Below are positions 23,114 to 23,401 of a DNA stretch of 23,401 bases, in pieces. Numbering within the stretch: the stretch's first letter is position 1; each line of letters starts with the position of its first letter. The notes below the pieces were generated by a model. The model was given only the letters and a program-made list of their open reading frames with translations. It was not told where the DNA came from and ran no database searches. A program made the translations under genes and the position numbers. Where the stretch lies: positions 1-23,401 of the forward strand of contig CAJUHV010000060.1 in NCBI GenBank assembly GCA_910586445.1, written 5' to 3'. This DNA comes from an uncultured Eubacterium sp. (GTDB lineage Bacteria > Bacillota > Clostridia > Lachnospirales > Lachnospiraceae).

Positions 23114-23401
23114 TTATTTGCCAAGCTCTTCCTTTAATGCTGCAGTCAATGCAGGCACAATCTTATTCAGATCGCCTACGATGCCATAATCTGCCACATC
23201 AAAGATCGGTGCATCTTCATCCTTATTGATTGCAATAATAATATCTGCCTCTTCCATACCTGCTACGTGCTGGATAGCGCCGGAGATACCGATTGCAAAG
23301 TATAAGCTTGGACGAACCGTCTTTCCTGTCTGGCCTACCTGACAGTCAACCGGTTTCCAACCGTTTTCTACAACGGCACGGGAACAGCTTACCATTCCGC
23401 C
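23114..23401 (-). CDS. etfA: Electron transfer flavoprotein alpha subunit, C-terminal part
   Basis: The visible 95 residues are the FAD-binding C-terminal domain of EtfA: GGMVSCSRAVVENGW, VGQTGKTVRPSLY, the FAD motif GISGAIQHVAGM, AINKDEDAPIF, then VADYGIVGDLNKIVPAL. The frame is open to the right edge, where about two thirds of the gene is missing. EtfA pairs with EtfB and passes electrons between acyl-CoA dehydrogenase and other carriers; in butyrate-forming Clostridia it belongs to the bcd-etfBA cluster and takes part in electron bifurcation. Which of these applies cannot be seen here. It is the last gene of its operon and ends in a strong terminator. Confidence 0.96.
   Translation of the reverse strand, partial: GGMVSCSRAVVENGWKPVDCQVGQTGKTVRPSLYFAIGISGAIQHVAGMEEADIIIAINKDEDAPIFDVADYGIVGDLNKIVPALTAALKEELGK

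Noticed and set aside
1..23401. tRNA, rRNA or known riboswitch
   Set aside because: I read the intergenic regions on both strands and saw no cloverleaf or recognised aptamer pattern; a covariance-model search would be decisive.

Overview
The window looks like chromosomal DNA from a low-to-moderate GC Firmicute, most likely a gut Lachnospiraceae-type Clostridium. The pointers are the strong AGGAGG-type ribosome binding sites, BlaI/M56 regulator pairs, an Rpn-like PD-(D/E)XK 'transposase' nuclease, and an EtfA of the kind found in butyrate producers. The species assignment is inference.

Layout, left to right. (i) 1-620: the first 15 codons of an OmpR-type response regulator running off the left edge (minus strand), preceded by a decayed helix-turn-helix gene with two in-frame stops, then about 400 bases without a gene that hold a nested inverted repeat. 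(ii) 621-6219 (minus): a two-gene, translationally coupled operon of a 139-aa unknown protein and a giant 1725-aa DUF4132/DUF7737-type protein. (iii) 6532-7506 (minus): an Rpn-like PD-(D/E)XK nuclease with its own terminator. (iv) 7638-10019 (plus): BlaI-type repressor and M56 membrane metallopeptidase (module 1), with a dense palindromic operator array in front and a 61-bp tandem duplication plus a small inverted-repeat element at its 3' end. (v) 10202-14022 (minus): response regulator, sensor kinase and a secreted/anchored protein; the same 11-bp-spaced direct repeat lies before the regulator and before the secreted protein, which suggests autoregulation and a direct target. (vi) 14251-20377 (minus): a complete LlaJI-type restriction-modification operon in the order M1, M2 (two cytosine-5 methyltransferases), R1 (McrB-like AAA+ protein), R2 (McrC/LlaJI-like PD-(D/E)XK nuclease). 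(vii) 20561-23010 (plus): a second, paralogous BlaI-M56 module, divergent from the restriction operon. (viii) 23114-23401 (minus): the C-terminus of EtfA with its terminator, cut by the right edge.

A recurring feature is short tandem repeats in lengths that keep the reading frame: 12 bp in the kinase sensor domain, 36 bp and 15/60 bp in the restriction subunit R1, 39 bp in the second M56 protein, and 12 bp in the untranslated leader of the restriction operon. These sit in linkers or leaders and could be variable between strains.

The best candidates for new biology are the two BlaI-M56 modules, which carry unfamiliar extracytoplasmic domains instead of a penicillin-binding sensor; the repeat-expanded LlaJI-type operon with a repeat-containing leader and possible leader peptide; and the DUF4132 protein with its small coupled partner.
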